DNA from: Rhodotorula mucilaginosa
Taxonomy: Eukaryota; Basidiomycota; Microbotryomycetes; Sporidiobolales; Sporidiobolaceae
NCBI GenBank assembly: GCA_034406715.1
Contig: CP137881.1
Span: 186,001-250,000, forward strand
Direction: 5' to 3'
DNA length: 64,000 nt
In this document: positions 35,780-48,036 of the stretch, piece by piece
Layout: each line of letters starts with the position of its first letter
How positions within the stretch are numbered: the stretch's first letter is position 1
Notes under the pieces: model-generated
What the model was told of the DNA's origin: nothing
Database searches by the model: none
Seen by the model: only the letters and a program-made list of their open reading frames with translations
Position numbers and translations under genes: made by a program

Positions 35780-36151
35780 GGCGCGCGGTTTGGGCAGATT
35801 GCGCAGTCGCGGTAGAACGGTGTTGCAGCTGTGCACGAGTGCGCTTTGACTCAAAGGGTATAGCGGGTGTGGATCAAGCAGTTGAGTGGCAGCCGAGAGT
35901 GGGGCGGGCAGAGGCCGAGCAGATCCGCAGCGATGCGTACATACAGTCAGCGCGCGCGAGAGCACTCTCTACTAGACGTCGTGGTGGCGCCAAGATGAAA
36001 TGCAGCTGAAGCGATGCAAAAACAATAAAGACGAGAAGATGATTGTTACAACAGATTAAACCAAGACAGAGTTGGGGTATGGAAAAGACGCATATGTACC
36101 GATTCAAGAGGGGGAAAAGGGGGGGGGGGGGGGTTTAGAAGTGTCTGTAAA
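35780..36151. other. Intergenic between DUF7704-like and homeodomain genes
   Basis: About 370 bp. It holds the promoter of the DUF7704-like gene and the 3' flank of the homeodomain gene, including the poly-G tract listed separately. No gene is supported. Confidence 0.45.
36119..36133. repeat. 15-nt homopolymer G run
   Basis: Fifteen consecutive G on the plus strand (poly-C in the transcript sense) starting 19 nt after the homeodomain gene's stop codon, presumably in its 3' UTR. A GGGG stretch stands just before it, separated by AAAA. Such runs are length-unstable and prone to sequencing error. Confidence 0.8.
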
Positions 36152-39100
36152 TCACTTGGCGGGTATACTGTGCGCATCTGCGCTCGACAAGCTCGTCTCG
36201 CCCGTCCCGACGCTGTCACCACGGTTGCGCCAGAATTCCGGTTCCTCCTCATCCGCAGCAGTCTGGGGATACTCGCTCCCGCCGCCACCACCACCACCAA
36301 CATAAGTACCGTTCTGTTTCTCAGGCGAGATGGTCGAGCCCGAGTTGGAGTGGACGAGCGCGGGGCCGCCAGTGGCGTCGTAGCATTCCTGCTCGCGACT
36401 CGCGCGGTACGAGTTGGCCGGCGGGCGGCCGAAATCAAAACTTGCCGCGGTCGAAAGTGTCGTCCGCGAAGCGTTTGACAGAGTCGAGAAGCCGGAAGGC
36501 GAGACTGGCGTCCCGGCGGCGATAGAAGAAATCGAGTTGACGCGCTGACCGCGTTCGCCACCGGAAGAGGAGGACGGGTCGGTCGGAGGACGAATCGGAG
36601 CCATCAGCGCCTGGTCCGCCTCGCTCTGCGCTCCACTCTTGTTCCGATCGTCCGCGAACGAGTTGTCGCCAAAGACGGACCGCAAAGGCGGCAGGACGTG
36701 TCGAGGCGGCAGCGCGCGCGAGGACTGATCCGCCATCGCTTCGACGGCCACGTCGAGGATGTCGCGCGAGTAGGGTCGTCGAGCGGTGCCTCCTGTAGGG
36801 GGTCGCTCCATCGCCGGCCACGGCAAATAAGACCGTTCGTCAACTCCCGCTGCCGATGAGAAACCCCCCGCTTGTACCGGCTCGCCAGAGATTCGCAACC
36901 GCTCAAAGGAAGACGCCGGTTCAGGCGAAAACACTGCTCGAGACTGGAGCGAGTTCAATCCGTGCGGAGGAGCGGCGGCCGGTTGGCGAATCGACGCCGC
37001 CTGCATCGGGATCGTCGCGTGCGCTGCTGGCGGAGGCGAGAAGGGCGAGTGACTGAACATGGGCGCGTGTTCGCCTTGCGTAGGTGGTGCCGAGGGTAAA
37101 CCTCCTGCTGGTCGATAAGCGCGAGGATCTGGCAGCTCGTCCCGCGAGTCGTTGTTGTTGCTCGCGGCAAAGACGGACGAAAGCGAAGGAAGCCGGACAT
37201 CGCCGCCGCCTGCGCTCGACGCGACGGAATTGTTCCGATCCGGTTGCGGACGCGGTGCCGTCTCAAAAGCCGGTTGTAATGGCGGTGGTGGCGGGCCTGC
37301 TCTGTAAGACATATGTGGCGCCGGGGCCTGCCGCGGCACGTGCGGGAAGTAGAGTTTCGACGGGAAGGATGGTTCCGGTTGTTGATGTGATGCGACACGT
37401 TGCTGCTGAGGGACGACTCGGACCGGTCCCTGAGACGTCTGCACCAGGCGACCGTGCTCGTCATAGTAAGCGGGAGCGGCGGCCGTCGTGGTCGTCACAT
37501 AAGCCGGAGGATAACGGGGATCTCCCGGCGAGATGGGCACCATCACCTGCGGCTGCCCGGCCGCTGCATACTCGATCGGCTGCGCAGAGACCATTTGATA
37601 AGTCTCAAAGGAGGGTGCAGGGCGCGGCTCGTTGTTGATCAGGACGTATTCCGTCGGACCGGCAGGTTTCGGTTGTAGAGGCGGGTAGAACTGCGCCGCG
37701 CGGACGTAGCCGCCTTGCGCCGGGTCGTACGTCGTGTGCACCCGTACGGGGTAGCCGACCATGTGATGTGCCTGCGCCGAGATCATCGCGCGAGCGGCCC
37801 GGGTAGTTGCCAGTTCTTCCTGCGCCTCGCGTTCGCGCTGCCGCTTCTGCGACTGCCGCCGGTTCTGAAACCAGATCTGGACCCGACGCGCGCTCATTCC
37901 GATCTGTCGACCTACTTCTTCTCGCGTCTCGGTCGATGGGAAGCGAGTCTGGGCAGAAGGGGTTCTCAGGTCAGCAAGAAGAGAGAGGGGGTGGGAAGGT
38001 GGAGCGCGAGGTGCCCACTTTTGCCAGGAGTGCGTTCAGCACCGCCGTCTGCGCCGGTGTAGTCAGGGTTCTGCTCCGCTTCTTGGCCGGCTCCTTTCCG
38101 CTCCCGTCGCTCCCGTTGCCGCCGGCGGACTGGCGCGTCGCGCCCGTCATCACGCTCGCATCGTCTTCGTCGTCCTCTGCTTCACTCGCTTCGGACGGCA
38201 TAGACACATCGGTCATCCTCGAATCTCGCCGGTGTGCGTCGAAATCTGCTCCCTGGTTTGGGTCGCCTTGGTCGAAATCTCCGACCTCGACTGCCCGCCC
38301 TTTGCCCTTGGCTGCTGCAGAAAGGAGGAGTGTATTCGGAGTCGGTGTCTTTTCGCGGTCCTGCGTCGGGAACGGGAGACTTTGCAGTGTCCCGGCCGAC
38401 GACTTGTCGGAAGCGGCGCCGTTTCGATCTGCCAGATCCTGTTCGCGTTCGAACCGGACCAACTCGCTCGCGGCATCCCAGCTCGTCCGGTCGACGTCTC
38501 GAAACCTCCTCTTGGTTCCTCCGCTGCCGCCTGCACCGACTCGTCCCGCGGCCGTACCGGCCTGAAGCGTGCGGATGGCAGCCTCTTCTGCTTCGGACGT
38601 TCCCTCGAGCGATCCTGGGCCAAAGGCAGCTTCGGCGTGCTGGCTCGCAGCAGGATGCTGATGATGGGGTGGTCTCCGGTTATCGAAGGGTCCGGTCGCG
38701 GCGAGGTCGAGCTTGGCCTGGCGTTCGCGGCGCAACTGCTCCTCGTCGGTCGCGTCGCCTGCTGCTGCACCGGCAACCTCATCGTCGGCGCGGCGGAGAG
38801 CTCCCGGCAGCTGCTTGTCGTATTCGCCGGTAGACGGCGGGGCAGACTGCTGCTGTCCCCTCGCGAGCCTTGCCTGCTGGAGGCGTTCGCGGTCCTGCCT
38901 CGAGACGGAAGGGAAGAAGTGGGCTGGTGGGGGACCCGGCAGTGCGTTCGGCGAGCCAAACACTTGCTCGGTGACGTCTGCGAGGGCCGCAATCGACATC
39001 CTGTGGCCTCCGTTGGCACGGACCGGGCTGCTCGAGTGTGTCGGCGGTTCTGCTGCTGCTGTTGCTGCTGTTGATGAAGTCGACGCGGCGGGCGGAGTTG

Positions 39101-39164
39101 ATCGTCCACCACTTGCAGCCCCGTCGGGTGCAGCGCTGGGCAGGGCAGGTACCGCCGCTGCCAT
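36152..39164 (-). CDS. Homeodomain transcription factor
   Basis: Two exons, 39164-38019 and 37948-36152, join in frame to give about 980 residues. The intron splits the homeodomain (about residues 361-420). The first exon ends PAQTAVLNALLAK, and the second continues TRFPSTETREEVGRQIGMSA and RRVQIWFQNRRQSQKRQ. The third helix holds the invariant W-F-x-N-R and the length fits a typical 60-residue domain without insertion. The rest is disordered: an N-terminal Ala/Ser/Glu region with a short acidic stretch (SEASEAEDDEDDASV), and a C-terminal Pro/Gln/Ser-rich region of the kind found in activation or repression domains. Fungal factors of this type (Phx1, Yox1-like) control cell-cycle or stationary-phase genes. 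The targets here are unknown. There is no divergent second homeodomain gene, so this is not the mating-type pair. Confidence 0.9.
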
Positions 39165-40193
39165 AGCTTGTCGCTTCTGTACGCGCGCACTCGATCGTCA
39201 ATCGCGGGCTGCGTGTGCGGCAAGGCCAGACGGCGAGGGCGATTCGAGAGGCCCAGAACCCGGCGACGGCGAGCAGATCTCACGGGATTCACGGGGCTCT
39301 AGATCAATACAGAGTCTTCTTCTCTCTCTACTCCAGCTTGGAGAACTCTGCTGCCAGTGTGCACGCGCTCTCTAGATGCACTCGCGCTCGCTCGGGGCTG
39401 GCTCCGCGGAGATTGCGGCCGGCCGGAGAGCGGCCGCGCGGGTTCGACCTTCTCAAAAGCACTTTCCATTAATTAGCCCGCTTCGTTATTAACTTAATCG
39501 TGCGTGCCTTTCGCAGGTCCGCCTACACTTCAAAGAATGGCCATTTGCCTACAGCCGCGTACAGGAGAGCAACCTCCTTCCATAGGTGCATACGCAAGGT
39601 TTCGGGAGGGAGCCCTCACGGCACCCCGAGGTGGCGTCCGGCATCAAAATTTGATCAAAGCTTGCAATTGAAGGGCAATTTTTGAACTCCATTACAGTAC
39701 CGTACCATCATAGGCAAACTCCTCCTTCGAAATCCGAGCCGCGCGGGTATAGTACGTTGCATCATGAAGCGGGAACTCGTGATATTTGGTGGCGATTAAA
39801 GAACATCAAGAATCGCGTCCCGTGGGCATGGACAGCTCGGCGCCGCGACTTTGCTTCGGTTTGCAAGTCGTCCGCAGCAGCGATCGGAGTTCTGAGATTC
39901 CTAGACGCCTGTAAGTAGCTGGTCCCGAATACGCGACAAAGTCAGGCGTTCGGACGTGTCCGGCGAAAGGGCCAGGGAAGCGTTTGCGTCTCGCTCTCTC
40001 ACGATCGCATAGAAGCCACGTTCGGTATCAGCGCTTCCTGACTTGGACAACCGTGTCAAAGCTGCATACAATTGCGAGGTGCGAGCTGCGAGTGCAAAAG
40101 AGAGAGAAAGAGAGAGATCGAAAGAGAAAGCGTACAACATCCTCCTCTCCGACAGCACCACTTGAAAGTCGGAAGAAACCAAAGCCGAGTTTG
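39165..40193. other. Intergenic, AT-richer stretch upstream of homeodomain gene
   Basis: About 1 kb between the stop of the Zn2Cys6 gene and the start of the homeodomain gene. The part from about 39460 to 39830 is clearly richer in A+T than its surroundings. The length suggests an extended promoter for the homeodomain gene. No coding frame with motif or splice continuity was found. Confidence 0.45.
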
Positions 40194-43100
40194 TCACCCC
40201 GTCCTCGTCGACTGCGGCGCGTCCTCAACCGCTTCCCAATGCCGGTGATTCCACGCCGACGCGTTCATCATCGATCCGCTGCCGAGCGGTTGCGCGTGCC
40301 CGTGCCCGTGCGACGACGCCGTCCTCCTGCCGTCGCTGTCGGAGGTCCGTCGTTCCTCGCTGACGCCATCGTCCGCCAAACCCTCTCCCGTGTTCCTCCC
40401 ACTTCCACCTCCGTTCGCATGGGAATACATCCCCGGAGGAGGAGGAGGAGGCCGAGGCGGAGGTGCTGAACCCACAAAGGCTCCAAGCGTCGAAGGCCGA
40501 CTGATCGAGTTCGGCGGGATACCCGTCGGCGGAGCATGAGCGAACAGTGACGGGTTCTGGTTGTTCGCTGGAGGAGGGACGGGAGGCGGCGGCGCGTAAT
40601 AGTCCTGAGTCCGTTCTTGCGATAGAGCTCGAGAACTTGTCGAACCGGGGTACGCCGAAGGGGTAGGTCCTACTCGCCGCGGTAAACGGTGACAAACCGA
40701 GGGTCAGCAGTGCGCAGCGACTCGAACACTGAGAAGGTCGAACTTACGCCCTCGCCTCGCACGACCTTGCCGAAGCTCGTGCAGCCTCGGGACCGCACAA
40801 GGATGGTAGAACGAAGCGGTCACGAGCCCGCGTTCGAGCCAGTCGAGTTCGGTCGTCGAGAGCGCCAGCGCGGGATCTGCCGGTCCGCCCGACTCGCCAA
40901 ACTGCTGCACGGCGATTTCGGTCCAGGTCGGGAAGATCTCGAGTTGCCAAAAGACGTGGTAGGTCATGTGAGGATCCCTGCCCCACAACAAAGAGCAAAG
41001 TGCGAATGAAAGAGAGAGAGAGGCAAAGCGAAGCGAAACGCGTCAGTCGTCAAGTCCAACTTTCTCACGCATCGCTCAACTTCGCACCACTGAGCAGCTC
41101 GCCAGGCGGGAAGAATCTGAGGGGTTTCAGGACCACAAGGGAAACGTGAAACCCACCGGCTGGTGATGTAGAGCTGGAAAGATTCGGGCAGAACGAACGA
41201 TCAGCGAAGTACTGATGAACCGCGCGCTGAAACGGCAATTGACCTCGGCATAGAAGGCAGTCAGTTTCAAGGCTTTGCGGATCCGGTTGTCGCTCTCGAG
41301 GTACATGACGCGGGCTGTCTCTCCGACCAGCGAGTCGCGGCCAAGATGCTCCGAGACGAGCGAGTGGGTGAGAAAGAAAAGGTCCTGTCGTCACAAGAGT
41401 GAGCATGGTCAGCGTGCAGACCTGGACACGTTCGGGAAACGGTTGCTCGCACGCACAAGTAGATCCTTGTCAAGTCGTGTCACCAATCGCAAGTGCTGAT
41501 CCGTGCACCCGTCTTTGGCGCACCCGAGCGGCACGCGATCGAGGTGGATCAGCATCTCCTGCAAACTCCGGACGCCCTCGTGCGCCTCGTCCAGGAGCGA
41601 CCAAATGGCCCGAATGTCTTGCGTCAGCGTCGCGGGGGGACCGCTCGCCCTTTGAACCGATACGGCGGCGAAAGCTCGCTGTCCGGCCGTGACCCACGCG
41701 AGCAACACCAGCGAGGCGCGCCAGATCCCGACGTGCGTCGCGGCGCCAGCCGAGTCGACGTGTTCGTCGAGACAGGCACGCAGGTCGCCATGCAGACTGT
41801 GCAGATTCGGGTTGGGGAGAGGAGATCGAGGGAAGTACTCCTCGATATCGTGCACGCTGATGACCGGATCTTTGCGAGCGTACGCGGCGGAGACTGCGTC
41901 CGCAGCCTGTCGCGGGCACCGACATGTCAGTCTTGGTCCTGGTCATGCAGCGTGAACGCGCCTCACCAGCAGCGGCAGGTTGATGTGCTCCAGGGTGTCG
42001 TGCCGCGGATCGAAGTACCCAGCCGCACGCAAGTCCTTGTACTGGCCGAGAGCGGTCATGACTGCGGTGCGGGATCTTCGCGGGATAAGTTCGTCGACTA
42101 GTGCGGGTGGATAGAGCGAGTCAGTGCTTTGCCCCGCTTCGACGCGGCGGCGCCACTTACAAACGAGCATTTGAGTGACTGCCATGAGCGAGTCGAGATT
42201 CTGCATGCTGACATCGGACGCAATGTTGAGGGTGTATCCCAGCTCTAGCGCTTGAGCACTCAGACTACGACATGCTTGTTGCCGTCGATAACCCGCTGCC
42301 GAAGCCTCGTTGAAGCAGTCGGTCGGCGACGGCGTCGGCAGCGCAATGCCGAGGATCGCCTGTCGCTCACATCAAGGTGTCAAAAGCTGTGAGATACAAG
42401 CTACCGGTGAAAGCAAACGTACAGAATGCGGGCTTGCTCGAGCGCCTAGCGCGCAGAAGACTGCGGCGGCTACTCGAGACGACGGATCCAAGTTGTCGAG
42501 GTTGTTCAGGAGCCACTGCTTGCGTTCGTGCCACGGCAGGAAGATCGGTAGGTATGCGCAGCAGGAAGAGAAGAAGGCTGGATGGGGATATGCGTGGTCA
42601 GCAAAACGCTCTCTGCGGGTTTCCCTGCGCGAGGGATGAGTTTCGGAATCCGTCCGGTGTGACGATTCCGGCTGGCTTCGAGAAGAGTAGCAGGGGGGCC
42701 GGGCTTACACTGTACAAGATGAATCGCCAACAATCTTGCCATGGCACCTCGCGCAAGAGTCCACTCCGCGCTGGATTCGGTCACGTCGTACTGCGCTCCG
42801 CTGCCGTATGACACCGACGCCGACGCCGGCAGATAGACTTCTGGATGCTGCGTAGCGAGATCTCGTAGAAAAGTCTCGACCGTGATCTTCTGCTGAGGAT
42901 CTGCCGTTGGTCCTTCGAGGCCGACGGCGAAACGAAAGGTCCTTGCAACGCGCTCGGTTAAACTCGTGGCGGACGACGCCTCGTGCGGTGGCCCGCGGCT
43001 CCTAGTCGAGGGCACGGAAAGAGTTGCTTCAATTGATGCTCGGTTCGTTTGTGAGATCGAAGGGTTCTCCGCCGCGGCGGTGTTCGTGCGCAACCTGGCG

Positions 43101-43798
43101 AGATCAGCCTCGAGTTGGGCTACCCATTACGGGCCAGAAAGTCAGATCCGGTTCCGCTGAAGTCGCTCCGCAGGTCGACTCACCGATACGTTGTTGGAGT
43201 GCTTCAACTCGCTGGGCAGAGCCTGGGTCGGGCTCGGTCGGGCTCTGAACCGCACCGACCGCACTTTGTAGAGTTCCCGTCGGAATCGCCGCCACTGCAC
43301 CGAACCAGCGATCAGTCCACGGCGCAGAATACGGTCCCTATCTAGACTGCGCGTACCCGGGACAAAGGAGCCAAAATCGCCTACAGGAGAACGTGCTCGT
43401 CAGCGGCGAAGAGGCCGTTCGTAAATCGTCAACGTACAGGTATCGCCGCGATCTCGGCAGCGCTGACATTGCGGCCATCTCCGATCGCACTACAGGAGCG
43501 AAGACGCGGTCAGCTTGCGATTGCATCCGCCTGCGTGAAACCGGCGCTCGCTCACCTTGACCTTGCGAACTCGACAGGTCCGGCACGACTTGTCCGTTGT
43601 TTGAGGCCCGATGGCAGCTGCCAGGTCGTTCACCGCCTGCGACGACGGTCCCGCGACGGAAGATGACCATGCATCGTCGTTGCCGCCTTCATTGTAATTG
43701 CGGCGTTTCTGAGAGGATCCGAGCGACGACGACGATCCGCCGCCACCGTTCGCAGTAGCTGTGCTGGTCGGCCGGGTCTGGCTGTTCTTCCCGGACAT
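40194..43798 (-). CDS. Zn(II)2Cys6 fungal transcription factor
   Basis: Nuclear binuclear-cluster regulator. Exon 1 (43798-43556) ends CRTCRVRKVK. Exon 2 (from 43489) continues CDRRWPQCQRCRDRGDTC, giving the exact Cys spacing 2-6-6-2-6. Further short exons restore a dimerisation coiled coil (RVEALQQRIAQLEADLARLR). A long middle region without motif follows, then a helical part near 40.7-41.0 kb (TYHVFWQLEIFPTWTEIAVQ) of the type seen in fungal_trans regulatory domains. The Pro-rich tail ends QSTRTG at 40194. Roughly a dozen exons. Many small frames here are shadows or introns. Such factors usually bind CGG half-sites and regulate catabolic or stress genes; the specificity cannot be predicted. 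Confidence 0.88.
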
Positions 43799-45080
43799 GT
43801 TTGGGGCTCTGAACCCGGGTGAGGTCGCAGGGCTCGATCAGGCGATTGACAAGACCGCGGTTCCGACGCTGATCATTCTCGTCCGGTGAGCGCAGCTGGC
43901 GCTCAGTCTGTCTTCGCCGTGCTCGTGCAGTCGCCGGGTGGAGCGAAGGGATCTCTCGCGAGTCCTTCTGAGGAGTGACTACAGTAGACACAGCGCTTGT
44001 GTGAATAGCGCGCCAACGGCAGCAGCTTGATTCTTCCCAATTGGTCGTGCTGACTGTCCCCCCGGACCCGTGGTGCGAGTGCTCGGCAAACAGCGAGCGA
44101 TGCCGGATTCCGAAATCCGGTGAATGAAGAAGCAATCGGCCCTGCAGCAAGATGGAGAGGTGCCGCGGCGCTTCTTTCGGACACTCGGCAGCCGGTGATT
44201 GCGCATATACTGTGAGCGGCAGCATGGTGCGTCCAGCATCAGTGGATCCGAACGTCGGCCGGGAAAAGCTCTGATGCGATGACAACATCGACTCCTGCTG
44301 CCACCGAGCGCTCTCGCGCGTCAACAGCTTTACAAGAGCCTATTGAAACCTTTAGTTAAGGTGATCAAACGCACATATACTGTACGAAGCTGCTTTTGAG
44401 AGCAGCTTAAGTAACTTGCTTGCTTAGATCTTATCGCGCCGGTGCGTCGGCACAACTCATCTTAAGACTGTTCTTCCTAGTGTAGTACGTTATGGACCGG
44501 GTACGCCGGCTCGCGCAGCTTAAATGAGTTAATCTGTAGGAGAAAAGTGCGCGGAGAATGCTTGGCTTTCTCTCCGAGGACGCGGGCTTCAACACCGAAC
44601 CCCGACGAGCCTCAAGTCAAGTACAGTAGCTATAGATCAGGCCAACGCTTAAGCTCACTTTTGCACGGCGCGATGATCGATTGCTTGGGTGCGGCCGGGG
44701 AGCAAAAAAGATTGGTCTGTATATGTAGTCGGGAAATTAAGGGATTGCCGGGGAGAAGAAGGCCGACAACGTAGCGGACATCACTGAAGGATATGCATAT
44801 GAACGAGACAGATCCGCACGGCACGCGCGTACAGAGAACGAACAAGAGGGTCTGCGGATCCTGATCGGCCGGAACGAGGACAGGGGAATAACTAAGTTAG
44901 CGGTGCGCGAAGGAAACGAACAGAGGGGTATCAAAGATTGCGAGTATAATAGATTCGTGCTCGGGCAACAAGTCAGAATAGAACGATAGATAGTGAGCTG
45001 GGATACATAAAGTTGCGGGCGGGTGTGAGATAAGATGGAGACAAGGGAGAGGCGGGAGCGGGCCGGCGCCACCCCGTGGA
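43799..45080. other. Intergenic upstream of the Zn2Cys6 gene
   Basis: About 1.28 kb with no supported gene. The AT content rises between about 44340 and 45060. A small perfect hairpin (AAGCTGC...GCAGCTT) sits near 44390-44411. Promoter for the Zn2Cys6 factor on the left, 3' flank of the FAM72-like gene on the right. Confidence 0.45.
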
Positions 45081-46362
45081 TTAACGCCCCTCGTTCTCGC
45101 GCCAGATCGGTTCTCGCAGGCGAGGGTCAATGCTCTGCGCACGCTCACCACCCGTGACGAGCATGTGCCAGTAGACGGTGTCGCCAGGCTTGAGCAAGCG
45201 GAGCCCGCGATCCCGAGCGCGAGCGGCCCGCGACGAGGTCCGCAGTCGCGACAGGCGCACCGAGGGCGCGTCCTTGTCCGCCGATGCTTCGACGCGCTCC
45301 CGCGCGCGTGAGAGGGGAGTGGGAGTCCGCGACGAGTCGCGCGAGGGAGTCGGAGAGGGCTGGAGGCGGACGATCGGGTTGCTGACTCCCGGATCGCCAG
45401 GGTAGTAGGTTCGTTCGCGAGCGGTGACCTCGTTGTGGTGGAAGACGAAACGGTGGTGATTTGCCGAGCGCTGATGCTTCTGCACCGAGGCCTACAAGGG
45501 TATGATAGGTCAGCAGCAGTTGCGGCACAAATAGCAGGGAGAAGAACAAGAGCTCACGTTGCACTTTGAGCAAGGCGAAACGATATTGTCTGGGTAAGGG
45601 AGGTACGAGTGTTAGACCTGTCTCAGCCACGACTAGCGTAGCGAGGGAAATGAACGTACATCCGACAGTCTTGCCGCAGCCGTGGCAGTTGATCGAGGAC
45701 GTGAGGCAATCGCAAGTACGTTCGACCTGCTCCTGAGCAGGGCCGTCTGGCCAGAACGTCGCCGAATTTGCGGGTGCAGAGTCGGTGCTGAAGAGTATAA
45801 TATGCGGCTTGAGCAGCAGGACAGCCTGCGGGAGGGGCAAGTGGTCAGCGACGCTCTCTTTGGGAAGGTCCTGCTTGATCACACGCGCCACTAGAGACGC
45901 GACGAGCATGCCGGTCAAGCGGGATCGAGCAGGGAAAGCACTCACTCGCATCCCTCGATCGGACAAGAAAGTATCGCACGTCGCGCATCGAAGGATGTAG
46001 ACGCGATGAATAGGGACGGTCGCGGAAACTGGCGGCGGTCGCTCTGCTGCCGGCGGCGTCGGGTACGGCAGCTGGAGTAGTTCTTGGCGGTGCGAGTGGT
46101 AACGCTCAAACGACTGCTGCAGTTGCTGCTGTTCGTTGGTCCAATACGCTCTCCGAGAGCTCAGCAAGGCCGACGAGCCGACCTGGGTCGAGGCGTCGGC
46201 GGTGCCGACCCTTGCTGCGGCGTGGCGGACCGTCGTCCCGCGATATGCAGACATCGAGGACGAGGGTGGACCAGTGAGAGGTGGCATGTCTGCATAGTCG
46301 TCCGCTGCTGCGTCGAGTCGCCGTGCCAAGGCTGGATCGGGAGGGAGGCGAGGGTCTCGCAT
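45081..46362 (-). CDS. FAM72-family protein
   Basis: Four exons, 46362-45946, 45825-45660, 45591-45560 and 45491-45081, join in frame to 341 residues. A disordered N-terminus of about 115 residues precedes a domain that matches the animal FAM72 pattern: VYILRCATCDTFLSDRGMR, then AVLLLKPHIILFSTDSAPAN, CDCLTSSINCHGCGKTVGYN, IVSPCSKCN, and HHRFVFHHNEV. Three Cys pairs (CATC, CHGC, CSKC) suggest zinc binding. The C-terminal part adds an Arg/Ser-rich insert and ends with KPGDTVYWHMLVTGGE. In vertebrates FAM72A binds the uracil glycosylase UNG2 and promotes its turnover; whether this fungal member does so is unknown. The 32-nt third exon carries one of the Cys pairs, so an automatic gene caller could easily miss it. 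Confidence 0.86.
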
Positions 46363-48036
46363 TCGGGAAGCGGGACTGGAAAGCGGGTTTGGAATGAGGA
46401 AATTCAAGAAGAATGCGACGTCAGCACCCGCTTGTTTAGCCTTTGCGACAGACGCCGCAGTCGTCCAGGATCTGGAGACTCACGAGTGGCGTATGGATAT
46501 GCTCTGAGAGCTCGTCGCGGTTCAGAGAAGCGGCGGGAGGACGTACGTCGGAGATCGGAGGTGCCGGCTTTCGTCGATCTCGGAGTTGTGGCGGCTCGTG
46601 CACACGTTCGACAGGAGCTAAGGAGGTCGCGAGTGATGCAAGTCGGCCGGGGGCTTGTTGCAGTGTCCAAGAGGAACTCGAAGTCGAGATGAAGAAGCGA
46701 GAGAAGACGGTCGCGGGATAAAGCGAACCGGACGTAGATCTTCGAGGCCGCCGCCGGTTTCAGGGGAAGAAGCTCTGCACCGCTTTGCTGAAGACGGCCG
46801 GCTCTGGGTTGCGCGGCACCGCCGCGTGCGTCCTTGAATAGGGAGGAAGGGATGAGGGGGGCAGACGAAACAAGCTTTCGGACTCGTCGCCCTCCACGAC
46901 CCAGAGCTGGTCTGTTCCCGTGACCGCCGTGGTCAGGGACGGGAATGCTTGCGCGCTCGCCCTCGTCGGCATGTGCAACTTTGGGTGATGATCCAAGGAG
47001 CCGCGCGCACCTCGGCCGCGGCCACGCGCGTGTCCGAGGGCGATCCGCGATCACTTTGTCGCAAATGGAAAGAGCTGAGACAAGCTCGGGCATCGATTTG
47101 ACGACATCATTCTCGCTCAGCCCGCTCACCCTGCTTCTTCCGTCGCGTTGCAAGGTAAGCCCATACACCAACTTGAGCACAAGGCCCGACCGAGTGCGCT
47201 CCTGGCCAGCTCGTCGCTCAGCCCCTCGCATAAGACCAACTCGAGCCGGCCTCTTGATGCAGCCGGCGGGAAGAGGTTCTGAATTCGCAACTCGACGTCA
47301 TGTCAAGCCATGCAGAACTCCTCCAGTCCTTTGAAAAGAAGCAAGTTTGAAGAGTCTTCAGGTTATGTACAGCACTCCAGAGATGCCTCAGCGATGCGAG
47401 GCTCAGCACCGAGGGACCGTGTACTACTCGCGAGCACCATGCAAGCGCGCGTGCGAGAGAGACAAGACTCGGAGACGTGGCCGCGAGCATATCCTCGTGC
47501 GGGCGATGCAAGTCAAGCAGACTCGTCCATGTCTGGGCTTGAACGACCAAGGATCCGCTGATGCGAACAGCGGATTGTCTGTGCCGCGGATTGAACAAGG
47601 TTGATCGCGGATCAGCAGGCACCAGCTGCATTAAGGCTCCTCGACGCCACTGCAGTCGATCTCCGAGCTTTACATACATAACTGATCGAAATAGAAGCCA
47701 AGGCGAGTGCAGCTGCTCATGAGCATGGGAGGCAGCGATCGCTTCGCTTCGCTCCCGCCACTCGGCTCTGTCCGCGAGCAGCTCGACGGTGCATATCGCA
47801 CGGTGACGCGTACTGCATCGTGGACGTGACAAGTCAGCGCAAAATGAAGGAGAAAAGCTTCCGATTGATCGATCGTACTGTAGCCCCAGGACAAGCCCCA
47901 GGACAAGCCCTCGGAGGAACTCGGCTTCGCTCGCGCGTTTGCGGATGAATGCAACGGAAAGCGTCTATTGCCGAAATCTGCGCGGATGTGCATATGTACA
48001 GAGTGTATGTATGGCAGACGCAAAGGATCGTGAAAC
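46363..48036 (-). pseudogene. Weak, frame-broken coding signal; possible decayed leucine-rich (F-box-like) gene
   Basis: A 1.67 kb gap far longer than its neighbours. On the minus strand several frames look protein-like but do not join by obvious introns: LVSLARALAW...SLRHLWSAVHNLKTLQ near 47.4 kb; LRIQNLFPP and GRLELVLCEGLSDELARS near 47.25 kb in another frame; LSENDVVKSMPELVSALS near 47.1 kb; FPSLTTAVTGTDQLWVVEGD near 46.9 kb; and LNRDELSEHIHTPLVSLQIL near 46.48 kb. The spaced Leu pattern recalls the leucine-rich part of fungal F-box proteins, but no F-box is visible. It could be a decayed gene, a gene with introns I failed to place, or chance in GC-rich DNA. The region must also carry the FAM72-like promoter. 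Confidence 0.28.
47883..47910. repeat. 12-bp tandem repeat, 2.3 copies
   Basis: The unit GCCCCAGGACAA occurs twice in tandem followed by GCCC. It lies in the unassigned stretch 150 bp downstream of the PA-domain gene's stop. Confidence 0.8.

Noticed and set aside
36152-39164. The homeodomain gene as part of a mating-type HD1/HD2 locus
   Set aside because: There is one homeodomain gene only, with a canonical 60-residue domain and no divergent partner.
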